Shown: positions 1-7,717 of the stretch, piece by piece | Layout: every line of letters starts with the position of its first letter | Numbering within the stretch: the stretch's first letter is position 1 | NCBI GenBank assembly: GCA_900547765.1 | Contig: URIA01000024.1 | Location: 1 to 34,097 of the forward strand | Direction: 5' to 3' | From: an uncultured Collinsella sp. | GTDB taxonomy: Bacteria > Actinomycetota > Coriobacteriia > Coriobacteriales > Coriobacteriaceae | Length of the DNA: 34,097 nt | Program-made: the position numbers and the translations under genes | Notes under the pieces: generated by a model | Told to the model about the DNA's origin: nothing | Seen by the model: only the letters and a program-made list of their open reading frames with translations | Database searches by the model: none

Positions 1-846
1 GCCGCCGCGCTCGCCGGTACGAGCTATCCGCTCGATCGCCAGATGACGGCTGCCGAGCTCGGCTTTGCGGGCGTGATTCCCAACTCGCTCGATGCTGTTT
101 CGGACCGTGACTTCCTGCTCGACCTGCATTACGCCGGTTCCGTCATGGCGATGCACCTGTCGCGTCTGTCCGAGGAGATCGTGCTGTGGTCGAGCTCCGA
201 GTTCGGTTTTATCACGCTGTCCGATTCGTACTCCACCGGCTCTTCCATCATGCCACAGAAGAAGAACCCCGACTTTGCCGAGCTCATCCGCGGCAAGAGC
301 GGTCGCGTGTACGGCAACCTGGTGCAGTTGCTGGTGACCATGAAGGGCTTGCCGCTGGCCTATAACAAGGACCTGCAGGAGGACAAGGAGGGCGCGCTCG
401 ATACCGCTCATACGCTCATGCAGTGCCTGTCCGTAATGGCCGGCATGATCTCGACCTGGACCGTCAACGAGGACGCCATGGCACGTGAGTGCGGTGTTGG
501 CCATCTGGCCGCCACCGACGTTGCCGATTACCTCGCTAAGCGCGGTCTGCCGTTCCGCGAGGCCCACGCCGTGGTGGGCCACCTGGTTCTGATGTGCGAG
601 AAGCGCGGTTGTAACCTCGAGGATCTGCCGTTTGAGGTGTTCCAGGAGGCAAGCCCGCTCTTTGAGCACGATATTACCGAGGCGCTTGACATCCCCTCGA
701 TTGTCGCCGCGCGCACGACCGAGGGCGGTACCGCTCCTGCTGCCGTCGCCGTGCAGTTGGAACGCGCCGAGGCGCAGCTTTCTGCCGACGAGGTCGCGTT
801 TGGCTCGCTGACCAAGGTCGTCGAGATGGGCCACGGGGCGAATTAG
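1..846 (+). CDS. argH: Argininosuccinate lyase, C-terminal part (cut by window edge)
   Basis: The reading frame is open from base 1, so the start lies upstream of the window. Argininosuccinate lyase splits argininosuccinate into arginine and fumarate, the last step of arginine synthesis, in the cytoplasm. The visible 281 residues begin with AGTSYPLDR, typical of the central helical domain, and contain the fumarase/aspartase superfamily signature GSSIMPQKKNPD, whose serine loop carries the catalytic base. The C-terminal domain follows, with AYNKDLQEDKEG and the DVADYLAKRGLPFREAH segment characteristic of ArgH. The frame closes at TAG without interruption, and a hairpin follows about 40 bases later. 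Identification rests on family motifs; only the missing N-terminus limits it. Confidence 0.96.
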   Translation, partial: AAALAGTSYPLDRQMTAAELGFAGVIPNSLDAVSDRDFLLDLHYAGSVMAMHLSRLSEEIVLWSSSEFGFITLSDSYSTGSSIMPQKKNPDFAELIRGKSGRVYGNLVQLLVTMKGLPLAYNKDLQEDKEGALDTAHTLMQCLSVMAGMISTWTVNEDAMARECGVGHLAATDVADYLAKRGLPFREAHAVVGHLVLMCEKRGCNLEDLPFEVFQEASPLFEHDITEALDIPSIVAARTTEGGTAPAAVAVQLERAEAQLSADEVAFGSLTKVVEMGHGAN

Positions 847-886
847 CGCTACCGCGGTGCTTACCTCGCTTGCCATGTTTTGCCTT

Positions 887-920
887 TACGGGCGTCCGCT
901 TCGGTGGACGTCCGTTTTGT
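887..920 (+). terminator. Rho-independent terminator of argH
   Basis: The stem ACGGGCGTCCGC pairs with GTGGACGTCCGT across a TTCG-type loop and is followed by TTTTGTT. It sits about 40 bases after the argH stop. Confidence 0.65.
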
Positions 921-1127
921 TATGGAGAGGGGAGGGGCTTGTCGAGAACTTCTGTAGGACCTTTGGGCAGGTTGTGAAGGGAATACGTTCGCGGGTGGCA
1001 ACCGACCGTCTGCTCTGTTCGATGCGGTTGATGGGCGGTCGGATGGTACTCTAATCGGGCTTCGAAACAGAAGTGACACATATGGAGCGCTTTAATAAAT
1101 TGCAGCGTTTCAATAAACAGCTTTTTG

Positions 1128-1156
1128 TTTAACTGCAGCTAAAACTCTGTTACGAT
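1128..1156 (+). promoter_or_regulatory. Possible ndk promoter
   Basis: TACGAT at 1151-1156 is a fair -10 element. The hexamer 17 bases upstream, TTTAAC at 1128-1133, is a weak -35. It would give a leader of about 55 bases before ndk. This is a match by eye only. Confidence 0.3.
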
Positions 1157-1219
1157 GCAGTCCAGACGGGTGCCGGAATGGGACTTGGGCACGCGCGAAC
1201 CTACTTGAAAGGCTACCTT

Positions 1220-1624
1220 ATGGCTATCGAGAAGACCTTCATCATGATTAAGCCCGACGCCGTGCGCGACCGTAAGATCGGCGAGATCGTTGCTCGCATT
1301 GAGCGCAGCGGCCTTGTCATCGAGCGCATGGAGATGACCACGCTCGAGCGCGCTACCGTCGAGGAGCACTACGCCCATCTGGCCGACAAGCCCTTCTTTG
1401 GCGGTCTCTGCGACTTTATGACGAGCGGTCCGGTCGTCAAGATGGTCGTTTCCGGTCTCTCCGCTGTCTCCAAGATGCGCACCCTCATGGGCGCCACCAA
1501 CCCGCTTGACGCTGCCCCCGGCACCATTCGCGGCGACTTCGCTGTCGATGTTAACGCCAACGTGATCCACGGCTCCGACTGCCTGGAGAACGCCGAGATC
1601 GAGATCAAGCGCTTCTTTGGCTAA
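1220..1624 (+). CDS. ndk: Nucleoside diphosphate kinase
   Basis: This 134-residue protein transfers the gamma phosphate of ATP to nucleoside diphosphates through a phosphohistidine, balancing NTP and dNTP pools in the cytoplasm. It begins MAIEKTFIMIKPDAV, the family N-terminus with the conserved lysine K11. It carries the active-site histidine H117 in NVIHGSD and ends with the usual EIEIKRFF. Length matches bacterial Ndk of 130 to 145 residues. The frame is open further upstream to 1178, but the ATG at 1220 preceded by GAAAGG gives the standard N-terminus. The gene stands alone, with a terminator 40 bases after its stop. The residue after HGSD is Cys rather than the more usual Ser, which is tolerated variation. 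Confidence 0.97.
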   Translation: MAIEKTFIMIKPDAVRDRKIGEIVARIERSGLVIERMEMTTLERATVEEHYAHLADKPFFGGLCDFMTSGPVVKMVVSGLSAVSKMRTLMGATNPLDAAPGTIRGDFAVDVNANVIHGSDCLENAEIEIKRFFG

Positions 1625-1662
1625 ACCAGCTTTGACTCCTTAAAGCTGTTAGCGTGTGGCTT

Positions 1663-1698
1663 GGGCGCCGCGGAATTCCAACCGCGGCGCCCTTTTAT
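1663..1698 (+). terminator. Rho-independent terminator of ndk
   Basis: GGGCGCCGCGG pairs perfectly with CCGCGGCGCCC around an AATTCCAA loop and is followed by TTTTATT. It is a strong intrinsic terminator for rightward transcription. Confidence 0.88.
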
Positions 1699-1735
1699 TC
1701 CGGTAGATTTTTGGTAAACGCATAGAAAACTACTA

Positions 1736-1772
1736 AAGAGCCCCGTCCGGATGTTTCTTCCGGGCGGGGGCT
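1736..1772 (-). terminator. Rho-independent terminator of rpiB
   Basis: Read on the minus strand, AGCCCCCGCCCGG pairs with CCGGACGGGGCT around AAGAAACAT, followed by CTTTAG. It lies about 30 bases beyond the rpiB stop and faces the ndk terminator, so the two convergent genes are insulated. Confidence 0.75.
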
Positions 1773-1799
1773 GGCGCTAGCGTATGGCTTTGTAAGTCT

Positions 1800-2267
1800 T
1801 TAGGCCTCGTCGACAATCTTTAGTCCGCGGGTCTGGTCGATCTCGTTGAGGAGATTGACGCGACGCTCGTGGCGGCCGCCCTCAAACTCGGCGTCGAGCC
1901 ATTCGTCGACAATCATCTTGGCGAGCTCGGAGCCCACGACGCGGGCGCCAAAGGCCAGCACGTTGGTGTTGTTGTGCATACGGGAGAGCTTGGCGCTGAA
2001 GGGCTCGGAGCACACGACGGCGCGTACGCCCTCGACCTTGTTGGCAGCCAGGCTAATCCCGACGCCGGTACCGCAGATCAGGATACCCAGATCGACGTCA
2101 CCGTTGGCAACGGCCTTACCCACCTTGTAGCCAGCGATGGGGTAATCAAAGCTCTCGGAGGTGTCGGTTCCAAAGTTCACGACCTCGCAGCCGCGCTCCT
2201 TCAGGTGCTCGGAAATGATGTTCTTGAGCTCGACGGCGGCATGGTCGTTGCCGATACCAATCTTCAT
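1800..2267 (-). CDS. rpiB: Ribose-5-phosphate isomerase B
   Basis: This cytoplasmic enzyme of the LacA/RpiB family, 155 residues, interconverts ribose 5-phosphate and ribulose 5-phosphate in the pentose phosphate pathway. The N-terminal phosphate-binding segment reads MKIGIGNDHAAVELK, where the family usually has a glycine in place of the second alanine. The catalytic cysteine C65 lies in GILICGTGVGIS, the ring-opening histidine H98 in SRMHNNTNV, and the C-terminal GGRHERRV carries phosphate-binding arginines. Length matches the family (about 150). Upstream, on the minus strand, AGAGAGGAACCACTC precedes the ATG. RpiB relatives also act on allose or galactose 6-phosphate, but no sugar operon surrounds this gene, so the ribose role is the simplest reading. 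Confidence 0.93.
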   Translation of the reverse strand: MKIGIGNDHAAVELKNIISEHLKERGCEVVNFGTDTSESFDYPIAGYKVGKAVANGDVDLGILICGTGVGISLAANKVEGVRAVVCSEPFSAKLSRMHNNTNVLAFGARVVGSELAKMIVDEWLDAEFEGGRHERRVNLLNEIDQTRGLKIVDEA

Positions 2268-2348
2268 GAGTGGTTCCTCTCTGGTCCGTGCGGCGGAATT
2301 GCTAAAGGTTTTACCGCGTTCGACTGCATGATAGCGCGACTTTTGTGT

Positions 2349-2380
2349 AAACGCTCGGGCGTTTTTTGGTCAAACGCTTT
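2349..2380. repeat. Cluster of AAACGC half-sites (possible operator)
   Basis: AAACGC at 2349-2354 and GCGTTT at 2359-2364 form an inverted repeat with a TCGG centre followed by TTT. A further AAACGC lies at 2372-2377. The cluster sits between the divergently transcribed rpiB and the desulfidase gene. It could be an operator or a small hairpin; no regulator is known. Confidence 0.3.
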
Positions 2381-2538
2381 AGCATGCAACAAGACCGGCT
2401 TTTCATGAATGAATGCCGTCAGATTGCGCTTAAGCGCCGTCCGTCGGAACCATGGTTGCGGTTTCTGATGCATTGTTATCAAATAAAAGAGTTAACTAAT
2501 ATCGAGAGCCCAGTTCGTTATGTAAGCAGGAGATACCT

Positions 2539-3858
2539 ATGTCTACCGATTCCATCCGCGATGCCGCTTTTTGCGATGTCTTGAACCGCGAGCTTGTCTG
2601 TGCGCTCGGCTGCACCGAGCCCATTGCCGTTGCCTATGCAGCGGCGCTGGCGAGCCAGACACTCGGTTGCGAACCCGATCATATGGACGTTGCCTGCTCG
2701 GGCAATATCATCAAGAACGTTAAGAGCGTGACCGTGCCCAACTCGGGCGGCATGCACGGTATTGAAGCGGCGGCCGTGCTGGGTGCCGTGGGCGGTGACG
2801 CCAAGAGCGCGCTTGAGGTGCTCGAGAGCGTTAACGATGAAGACCGCGCTCGTGTGGCCGAGCTCCTCGCCGACGCCGGCTACTGCGATGTGTCGCTTGT
2901 CGAGGGTGTGCCCAACCTCTACATCAAGGTGACTGCGACGGCCGGGGGCCATACCGCGGTCGTCGAGATTACCGATCACCACACTAATGTCACGTGCCAT
3001 ACGCTCGACGGTATTCCGGTATGCGGTAAGTCGGCGGGGGAGTGCGCCGCCTGCGCCGAGCGCGTGGTGGCCGAGCGTGCGGCAGATAACGCCGACACGC
3101 CCATGTCGATCGAGACCATCATCGACTTTATCGAGGACGGTGACATTGAGGACGCCCGCGCTGCCGTTGAGCGTCAGATTGAGCTGAATGGCGCAATCAG
3201 TGCCGAGGGCCTTGCGCACGCTTGGGGCGCCGAGGTGGGTCGTACGCTGCTGGGTGCTCGTGCCGATGACGTCGCCTGCCGTGCCCGTGCCCGTGCGGCC
3301 GCCGGGTCCGACGCCCGCATGAACGGTTGCGCGCTGCCGGTCGCCATTGTGTGCGGCTCGGGCAATCAAGGCATTACCTGCGCATTGCCCGTCATGGAGT
3401 ATGCCGAGTACCTGCGTTGCGGCCACGAGCGTCTGGTGCGCGCCGTGATGCTGTCCGATCTTATCGCCGTGCATATCAAGAGCTATATTGGTGCGCTTTC
3501 GGCGTTTTGCGGTGCTATTTGCGCCGCGTGCGGCGCCGGCGCTGCGATTACCTGGCTGTGCGGTGGCACGCGCGAGCAGATTGGCGCGACGGTCTCGAAT
3601 ACGCTCGGTAACGTGGGCGGCATCGTGTGCGACGGCGCCAAGGCGAGTTGTGCCGCCAAGATTTCGGCTGCCGTCGATGCGGCGATTCTGGGACATGACA
3701 TGGCCATGCAGGGGCGTGGCTTCCGTGCCGGCGAGGGTTTGATCCAGGATACCGTCGAGCAGACGATTGCCAGCATGGGCTACGTGGGCCGTGTGGGTAT
3801 GAAGGACACCGACGTCGAGATCCTCAACATCATGATCGGCAAAACCCAAGTGTGCTAG
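2539..3858 (+). CDS. cyuA: L-cysteine desulfidase / UPF0597 family iron-sulfur enzyme
   Basis: This 439-residue protein belongs to the UPF0597 family, which includes E. coli YhaM/CyuA and the archaeal cysteine desulfidase that breaks cysteine into pyruvate, ammonia and sulfide using a [4Fe-4S] cluster. Residue C25 in LVCALGCTEPIA matches the position of the catalytic cysteine reported for the Methanocaldococcus enzyme. Candidate cluster ligands are C281 in GNQGITC, C324, C328 and C331 in SAFCGAICAACG, and C364 in GIVCDGAKASC. The start is ATG with AGGAGA eight bases upstream. The stop shares the palindrome CTAG with the stop of the convergent HAD gene. Some relatives are annotated as serine dehydratase-like, so the exact substrate (cysteine or another beta-substituted amino acid) is inferred. 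Confidence 0.85.
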   Translation: MSTDSIRDAAFCDVLNRELVCALGCTEPIAVAYAAALASQTLGCEPDHMDVACSGNIIKNVKSVTVPNSGGMHGIEAAAVLGAVGGDAKSALEVLESVNDEDRARVAELLADAGYCDVSLVEGVPNLYIKVTATAGGHTAVVEITDHHTNVTCHTLDGIPVCGKSAGECAACAERVVAERAADNADTPMSIETIIDFIEDGDIEDARAAVERQIELNGAISAEGLAHAWGAEVGRTLLGARADDVACRARARAAAGSDARMNGCALPVAIVCGSGNQGITCALPVMEYAEYLRCGHERLVRAVMLSDLIAVHIKSYIGALSAFCGAICAACGAGAAITWLCGGTREQIGATVSNTLGNVGGIVCDGAKASCAAKISAAVDAAILGHDMAMQGRGFRAGEGLIQDTVEQTIASMGYVGRVGMKDTDVEILNIMIGKTQVC

Positions 3859-4613
3859 GACAGTTCGTCGGCTACTTGGTGTTCGTAGAAGGCTTCTACT
3901 ACGGCGTTAAAGTCGCGGGCGAAGCCTTCCATGGTTCCGCGCCAGGTGACTCGGTTGGGCTTGCCCTGGCCTACATAGGCAGTCTGAATGCCGCAGGCGG
4001 GGTTAGGGAAGTCGCGTTTGGGATCGTTGCCCACCATAAGGACCTCGTGCGGTTCGAGCCCCATCACCTGAAGCTGCTCTAGATAGTAGGTGGCATCAGG
4101 CTTGCAGCGGGTGGCGTTTCCCATGTGCGTGACGAGCTCAAAGGGGGCGTCGGCCAGGTCGCCCCAACCCATGCGGCACTCGATGGCCCCCTGCGGAAAG
4201 CTGGGGTTGGTAAAGAGCGCGCAGCGCAGCCCTGCGTCCTGTACGGCCTGAAGCGCGGCGTGTGCGCCCGGCATGGCATGGGCGTTGATGAGTTCGTCAT
4301 TCTTGTACGGAAGAACTTCGCGGTCGTAGTAGGTAAACGCCTCGTAGATAAGTGGGTCCGAGAGGCAAATGCCGCATCGGCGCTCGACCTCTTCTTGGTA
4401 AAACTCAAGATTGGTGCGATTGTCCGTGCTGCTGCGGCGATTGGCGTTGAGGTCGACCAGGATGGTGCCGAGGCGTGCCATCGTGCCACCGCGGCTGCGG
4501 CGCCCGATATCCGCGAGCATCGAAGAGACATCCTTAAAATAGCGAAGGATGAACGCGTTGAGGTTGATGCTAAGAAGCGTTTCGTCCATATCGAAAACGA
4601 CTGCTTTGAGCAC
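3855..4613 (-). CDS. HAD superfamily hydrolase
   Basis: This 252-residue cytoplasmic phosphatase-like protein has all four haloacid dehalogenase motifs. Motif I is VVFDMDETLL with the nucleophilic and acid/base aspartates, motif II is CALFTNPS, motif III is the lysine in NATRCKPDATYY, and motif IV is VGNDPKRDF. A helical cap lies between motifs I and II. The frame is open to 4784, but GTG at 4613 preceded by GAGAAAGG puts motif I near the N-terminus, as is usual, so I prefer it to the far ATG. The substrate cannot be told from sequence; relatives include phosphoglycolate-type phosphatases. The gene converges on cyuA with a 4-base overlap and no terminator between them. Confidence 0.85.
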   Translation of the reverse strand: MLKAVVFDMDETLLSINLNAFILRYFKDVSSMLADIGRRSRGGTMARLGTILVDLNANRRSSTDNRTNLEFYQEEVERRCGICLSDPLIYEAFTYYDREVLPYKNDELINAHAMPGAHAALQAVQDAGLRCALFTNPSFPQGAIECRMGWGDLADAPFELVTHMGNATRCKPDATYYLEQLQVMGLEPHEVLMVGNDPKRDFPNPACGIQTAYVGQGKPNRVTWRGTMEGFARDFNAVVEAFYEHQVADELS

Positions 4614-4928
4614 GCGGGCACCTTTCTCGAAAAATCGATCTAGAATCGTTGGCTCCGGATACTTTACCCCAAAGCCGAATGCCTGGCTGGTTATCGTCAA
4701 GTTGCGGAGACGTGTGTTCATAAGATTACGAAAAAGTCTCCACACGAGTAAAAAATCGCAGTTCACGCTTGAAATCGAACTCATTTCCCCGTAACCTATA
4801 CGAACGTGATTGCATAAGCGTCACATTAGTATCTGTCGGCTCCCGAGTGTTCCTAAACGTTGTGTGCTTGTCGCACCCTTCTGTAGGTCCTAGCAATCGG
4901 GGCCCCGTAGTTCGAAAGGGGTCCACCT
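4614..4928. other. Intergenic region between the HAD gene and rpsA
   Basis: These 315 bases must hold the divergent promoters of the HAD gene and rpsA and a long rpsA leader. TTGCAT at 4810-4815 could be a -35 for rpsA, but no good -10 follows at the right distance. AAAGGGG just before 4929 is the rpsA ribosome binding site. No protein-coding frame is convincing. Confidence 0.5.
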
Positions 4929-6095
4929 TTGAGTGAGATTCAGAACTCGTCCATTTTCTCTCTTGACGATGTCAACGAGGAGGAGATGAACAACCTCATC
5001 GACGGTACGATTACCGACTTTGATGAGGGCGATCTCGTTAACGGCACTGTCGTTAAGATCGAGCATGACGAGGTGCTCGTTGACATCGGATTCAAGTCCG
5101 AGGGCGTTATCCCGGTCCGCGAGCTGTCCATCCGCAAGGACGCTAACCCTGCAGACATCGTTGCACTCGGTGATCCCATCGAGGCCCTGGTTCTCCAGAA
5201 GGAGGACAAGGACGGTCGTCTGGTCCTGTCCAAGAAGCGTGCCGAGTACGAGCGTGCTTGGAACCGCATCGAGGAGAAGTTCAACTCCGGCGAGAACGTC
5301 GAGGGCGAGGTTATCGAGGTTGTCAAGGGCGGCCTGATCCTCGACATCGGCCTGCGTGGCTTCCTGCCCGCTTCCCTCGTCGACCTCCGTCGCGTCAAGG
5401 ACCTCACCTCTTACATGGGCACCCGCATCGAGGCCCGCGTCATCGAGATGGACCGCAACCGCAACAACGTCGTCCTCTCCCGTCGCGTCGTGCTCGAGGA
5501 GTCCCGTAAGGCCGAGCGCTCCGAGATCCTGTCCAAGCTCAAGTCTGGCATGCGTCTCCAGGGCACCGTTTCCTCCATCGTCGACTTCGGCGCCTTCGTC
5601 GACCTCGGCGGTATCGACGGCCTCATCCACATCTCCGAGCTCTCTTGGAACCACGTCAACCATCCTTCCGAGGTTGTCAAGGTCGGCCAGGAGGTCGAGG
5701 TCGAGGTTCTCGACGTCGATCTCAACCGCGAGCGCATCTCCCTGGGTCTCAAGCAGACCACCGAGGATCCGTGGCGCGCACTGGTCAAGAAGTACCCCGT
5801 CGGCGCTATCGTCGAGGGCACTGTGACCAAGCTTGTCCCGTTCGGCGCTTTTGTCGACCTGGGCGAGGGCATCGAGGGCCTGGTGCACATCTCCGAGATG
5901 GCCAACAAACACGTCGACCAGCCTTCTCAGGTTACCCACGTGGGCGACAAGGTTCAGGTCAAGGTCATGGAGATCGACCTCGACCGTCGTCGTATCTCCC
6001 TGTCCATGAAGTCCGCTGCTGAGACTCTGGGCGTTGAGATCGAGGTTACCCCGCTGCCTTCCGAGAAGAAGGACGAGGAGACCGACGCCGAGTAA
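4929..6095 (+). CDS. rpsA: 30S ribosomal protein S1
   Basis: S1 binds mRNA on the 30S subunit and helps unwind and load structured messages. This 388-residue form has four S1 RNA-binding domains, at roughly residues 30-100, 115-185, 200-270 and 285-355. Each opens with a G-x-V segment and contains the GFVD-like or GAFVDLGG strand (for example SSIVDFGAFVDLGGIDGLIHISEL). Four domains is usual for actinobacterial S1, against six in E. coli. The tail EKKDEETDAE is acidic. The start is TTG at 4929, preceded by AAAGGGG. The codon bias is strong (CTC, GTC, CGT), as expected of a highly expressed gene. A terminator follows 25 bases after the stop. Confidence 0.97.
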   Translation: MSEIQNSSIFSLDDVNEEEMNNLIDGTITDFDEGDLVNGTVVKIEHDEVLVDIGFKSEGVIPVRELSIRKDANPADIVALGDPIEALVLQKEDKDGRLVLSKKRAEYERAWNRIEEKFNSGENVEGEVIEVVKGGLILDIGLRGFLPASLVDLRRVKDLTSYMGTRIEARVIEMDRNRNNVVLSRRVVLEESRKAERSEILSKLKSGMRLQGTVSSIVDFGAFVDLGGIDGLIHISELSWNHVNHPSEVVKVGQEVEVEVLDVDLNRERISLGLKQTTEDPWRALVKKYPVGAIVEGTVTKLVPFGAFVDLGEGIEGLVHISEMANKHVDQPSQVTHVGDKVQVKVMEIDLDRRRISLSMKSAAETLGVEIEVTPLPSEKKDEETDAE

Positions 6096-6120
6096 ATCGG
6101 TTTGACGATCACTTGTTTTA

Positions 6121-6153
6121 AGGGATCCGTCCGTAATGGACGGGTCCCTTTTT
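6121..6153 (+). terminator. Rho-independent terminator of rpsA
   Basis: AGGGATCCGTCC pairs with GGACGGGTCCCT around GTAAT and is followed by TTTTTG. It is a strong intrinsic terminator, and its A-rich flank could also stop leftward transcripts. Confidence 0.88.
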
Positions 6154-6226
6154 GCATTTGCTGCTGAGGTGCGCGATGTCGTCCGCGCGCAATGCTGTCC
6201 GAGCTGTCCACAGGCTATTAGGTTTT

Positions 6227-6282
6227 CGGTGCATGAAAAAATGCCGACATCCCGCCTCGGGGAGGAGGCGGGAACGCACCGA
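6227..6282. ncRNA. Structured intergenic element of unknown type
   Basis: An outer pair TCGGTGC (6227-6233) with GCACCGA (6276-6282) encloses a stem CCCGCCTC/GAGGCGGG (6251-6272) and a small GCAT/ATGC hairpin around an A-run. On the minus strand a TACAAT lies at 6354-6349, and the run of six U at 6241-6236 follows the GC-rich hairpin after nine bases. A minus-strand small RNA of about 105 bases is therefore conceivable. No known RNA family was recognised. Confidence 0.3.
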
Positions 6283-6399
6283 GTAGACGGAGGGGTGCGG
6301 AGCGCGGTCGCGTCTCGACTGACGACGTTGCCCATCGACAGGACCATTGTAGCGCATGGCGGTTCTTGGTTTATCGTGTCGAGCGTTTGCGTTGTGCCA

Positions 6400-6426
6400 T
6401 TGCCTGCGGCAACGGTGTGTTACACT
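6400..6426 (+). promoter_or_regulatory. Possible rnpB promoter
   Basis: TACACT at 6421-6426 would be a -10, ending 11 bases before the first base of the RNase P RNA. TTGCCT at 6400-6405 is a possible -35, although the 15-base spacing is short. Confidence 0.35.
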
Positions 6427-6437
6427 CTTGCACTGCT

Positions 6438-6793
6438 GAGTGGGCCAGACGGTCGCGCGATGTGCTGCTTGCAGTACGCGTGAGGAAAGTCCGGGCTCCA
6501 GAGGGCGGGATGCCGGCTAACGGCCGGGCGGAGTGATCCGACGGAAAGCGCCGCAGAAAAGAAGACTCCCACCTGCGCCGCAAGGCGTAAAGGGAAAAGC
6601 TGAAACGGTGGTGTAAGAGACCACCAGCGTCGTGGCAACATGGCGGCTTGGCAAGCCCCATCCGGAGCAAGCGCGAATAGGAACGCTATGGGCCGGCCCG
6701 GTCCGCGTTCGGGTAGCGTGCGTGGAGCTGCACGGTAACGTGCAGACAAGATAAATGACCGTTCACGACAGAACCCGGCTTATCGGCCCACTT
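6438..6793 (+). ncRNA. rnpB: RNase P RNA, bacterial type A
   Basis: This is the catalytic RNA of ribonuclease P, which removes the 5' leader of precursor tRNAs. The 5' side contains GAGGAAAGTCCGGGCTC, and the 3' side contains ACAGAACCCGGCTTAT; these are the near-invariant sequences that form helix P4. The ends pair as GAGTGGGCC (6438-6446) with GGCCCACTT (6785-6793), forming helix P1, and this pairing sets the boundaries. The internal GAAAAGCTGAAACGGTG-like segment and AAGCGCGAATAGG also fit. The length of about 356 bases is normal for high-GC Gram-positives. Open reading frames across this stretch are artefacts of the RNA sequence. Confidence 0.96.
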
Positions 6794-6812
6794 GGCACTT
6801 TGTTGACGCTGC

Positions 6813-6911
6813 GAACCCGTCAGCGCGGCAATCTGCCTTTCAAACCTTCGGGCATGACCATAAGGTCAATGCCCTCGGCTTTCAAGGCACCTTGCTCGCG
6901 CTGACGGGTTC
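6813..6911. repeat. Long imperfect palindrome (about 100 nt) after rnpB
   Basis: Fifteen bases at 6813-6827 are the exact reverse complement of 6897-6911. Inside, GCAA/TTGC, GCCTT/AAGGC, GGGCAT (6850-6855)/ATGCCC (6869-6874) and GACC/GGTC around ATAA continue the helix almost to the tip. It starts about 20 bases after the rnpB 3' end but has no good U-run, so it is not a standard terminator. It resembles a dispersed palindromic element. Confidence 0.7.
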
Positions 6912-7014
6912 TCGCTTTCGTTGACGGAATCATCGGCGTTGCCATTCTTTTTACTAGGGTTATCGTATTATTGAGGCTGTTTGTTGCCGCGTTTAGTTTT
7001 GTTGAGGGGCTTTG

Positions 7015-7650
7015 TTGGACAGCTATTTTACTCTGCAATCGAATATTGAGGTTTCGGGCGAGTTTGTGGACCGCAAGAGTCGGTTTATTGCCCAGCTGGT
7101 CCATATTGAGTCCGAGGACGAGGCGAATGCCTTTATCGAGATGGTTCGCAAGCGTCATTACGACGCTCGACACAATGTTCCCGCGTGGATTTTGGTCGAT
7201 GGACGCGAGCGCCAGAGCGATGATGGTGAGCCGAGCCGCACGAGCGGTATGCCGACACTCGAGGTGTTGCGCGGTGCGGAGCTCAAAAATGTTTGCTGCG
7301 TAGTGACACGCTATTTTGGTGGTACGTTGTTGGGGCCCGGTGGCTTGGTACGCGCCTATACCGCGGCGACGCAGGCGGCGGTGGCCGCGGCTCAGGAGGC
7401 CGGGCAGATCGTCGAGATGACGAGTGTCGTGCCTGTTGACGTGCATGTGGCCTATCCGCAGTATGAGCAGGTGCTTCGCTTGGCCCAGGATTCCGGTGCC
7501 AAGGTTTCGGATACCGAGTACGCGGATGCCGTGACGATTCATTTGGTGTTTAAGGCGGGGGAGCAGGAGCCGTTTTGCGTTAAGATGCGCGAGCTTATGG
7601 CGGGGCGCGAGGAGATTGAGGTCGGCGCTCCCGAATTTGCCGAGTTCTAA
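7015..7650 (+). CDS. yigZ: YigZ/IMPACT family protein
   Basis: This 211-residue cytoplasmic protein belongs to the UPF0029/IMPACT family (E. coli YigZ, yeast Yih1 N-terminal domain), a ribosomal protein S5-like fold whose bacterial role is unclear. The N-terminal domain has KSRFIAQLVHIESEDEA, HYDARHNVPAWIL, the signature DDGEPSRTSGMPTLEVL and VVTRYFGGTLLGPGGLVRAYTAA. A ferredoxin-like C-terminal domain follows, from about residue 135. Two adjacent TTG codons can start it. The one at 7015 lies five bases after GAGGGG, better spaced than the one at 7012, so I chose it. It has no obvious operon partner, and a bidirectional terminator separates it from the next, convergent gene. Confidence 0.9.
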   Translation: MDSYFTLQSNIEVSGEFVDRKSRFIAQLVHIESEDEANAFIEMVRKRHYDARHNVPAWILVDGRERQSDDGEPSRTSGMPTLEVLRGAELKNVCCVVTRYFGGTLLGPGGLVRAYTAATQAAVAAAQEAGQIVEMTSVVPVDVHVAYPQYEQVLRLAQDSGAKVSDTEYADAVTIHLVFKAGEQEPFCVKMRELMAGREEIEVGAPEFAEF

Positions 7651-7652
7651 CG

Positions 7653-7704
7653 ACGACGGCCGGCGTGCTTTTGGATGAATCCCAAGCGCGCCGGCCGTCG
7701 TTTT
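7653..7704. terminator. Bidirectional terminator between yigZ and the C_GCAxxG_C_C gene
   Basis: Sixteen bases at 7653-7668 pair with 7686-7701 with one G-U type mismatch, around a 17-base loop. TTTT follows on the plus strand, and TTAG follows on the minus strand. It lies between convergent genes. Confidence 0.8.
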
Positions 7705-7717
7705 ATGTTGTCGCCGT

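Larger units (their letters stand above)
847..1219. other. Intergenic region between argH and ndk
   Basis: These 373 bases hold the argH terminator hairpin at 887-920 and, at the far end, the probable ndk promoter and leader. The short open frames between 857 and 1079 have no ribosome binding site and no recognisable protein sequence. I see nothing else in the middle part. Confidence 0.6.
6096..6437. other. Intergenic region between rpsA and rnpB
   Basis: These 342 bases contain the rpsA terminator, a folded element at 6227-6282 and the probable rnpB promoter. The open frames on either strand lack ribosome binding sites and look like chance. Confidence 0.6.

Noticed and set aside
4890..6347. 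Minus-strand open frame of 485 codons opposite rpsA
   Set aside because: It lies antisense to a clear S1 gene, its Leu/Asp/Val-rich repeats mirror the S1 repeats, and it has no ribosome binding site.
6436..6749. Open frames across the RNase P RNA
   Set aside because: The stretch is a clear RNase P RNA with both P4 strands and a closing helix; the frames are accidental.
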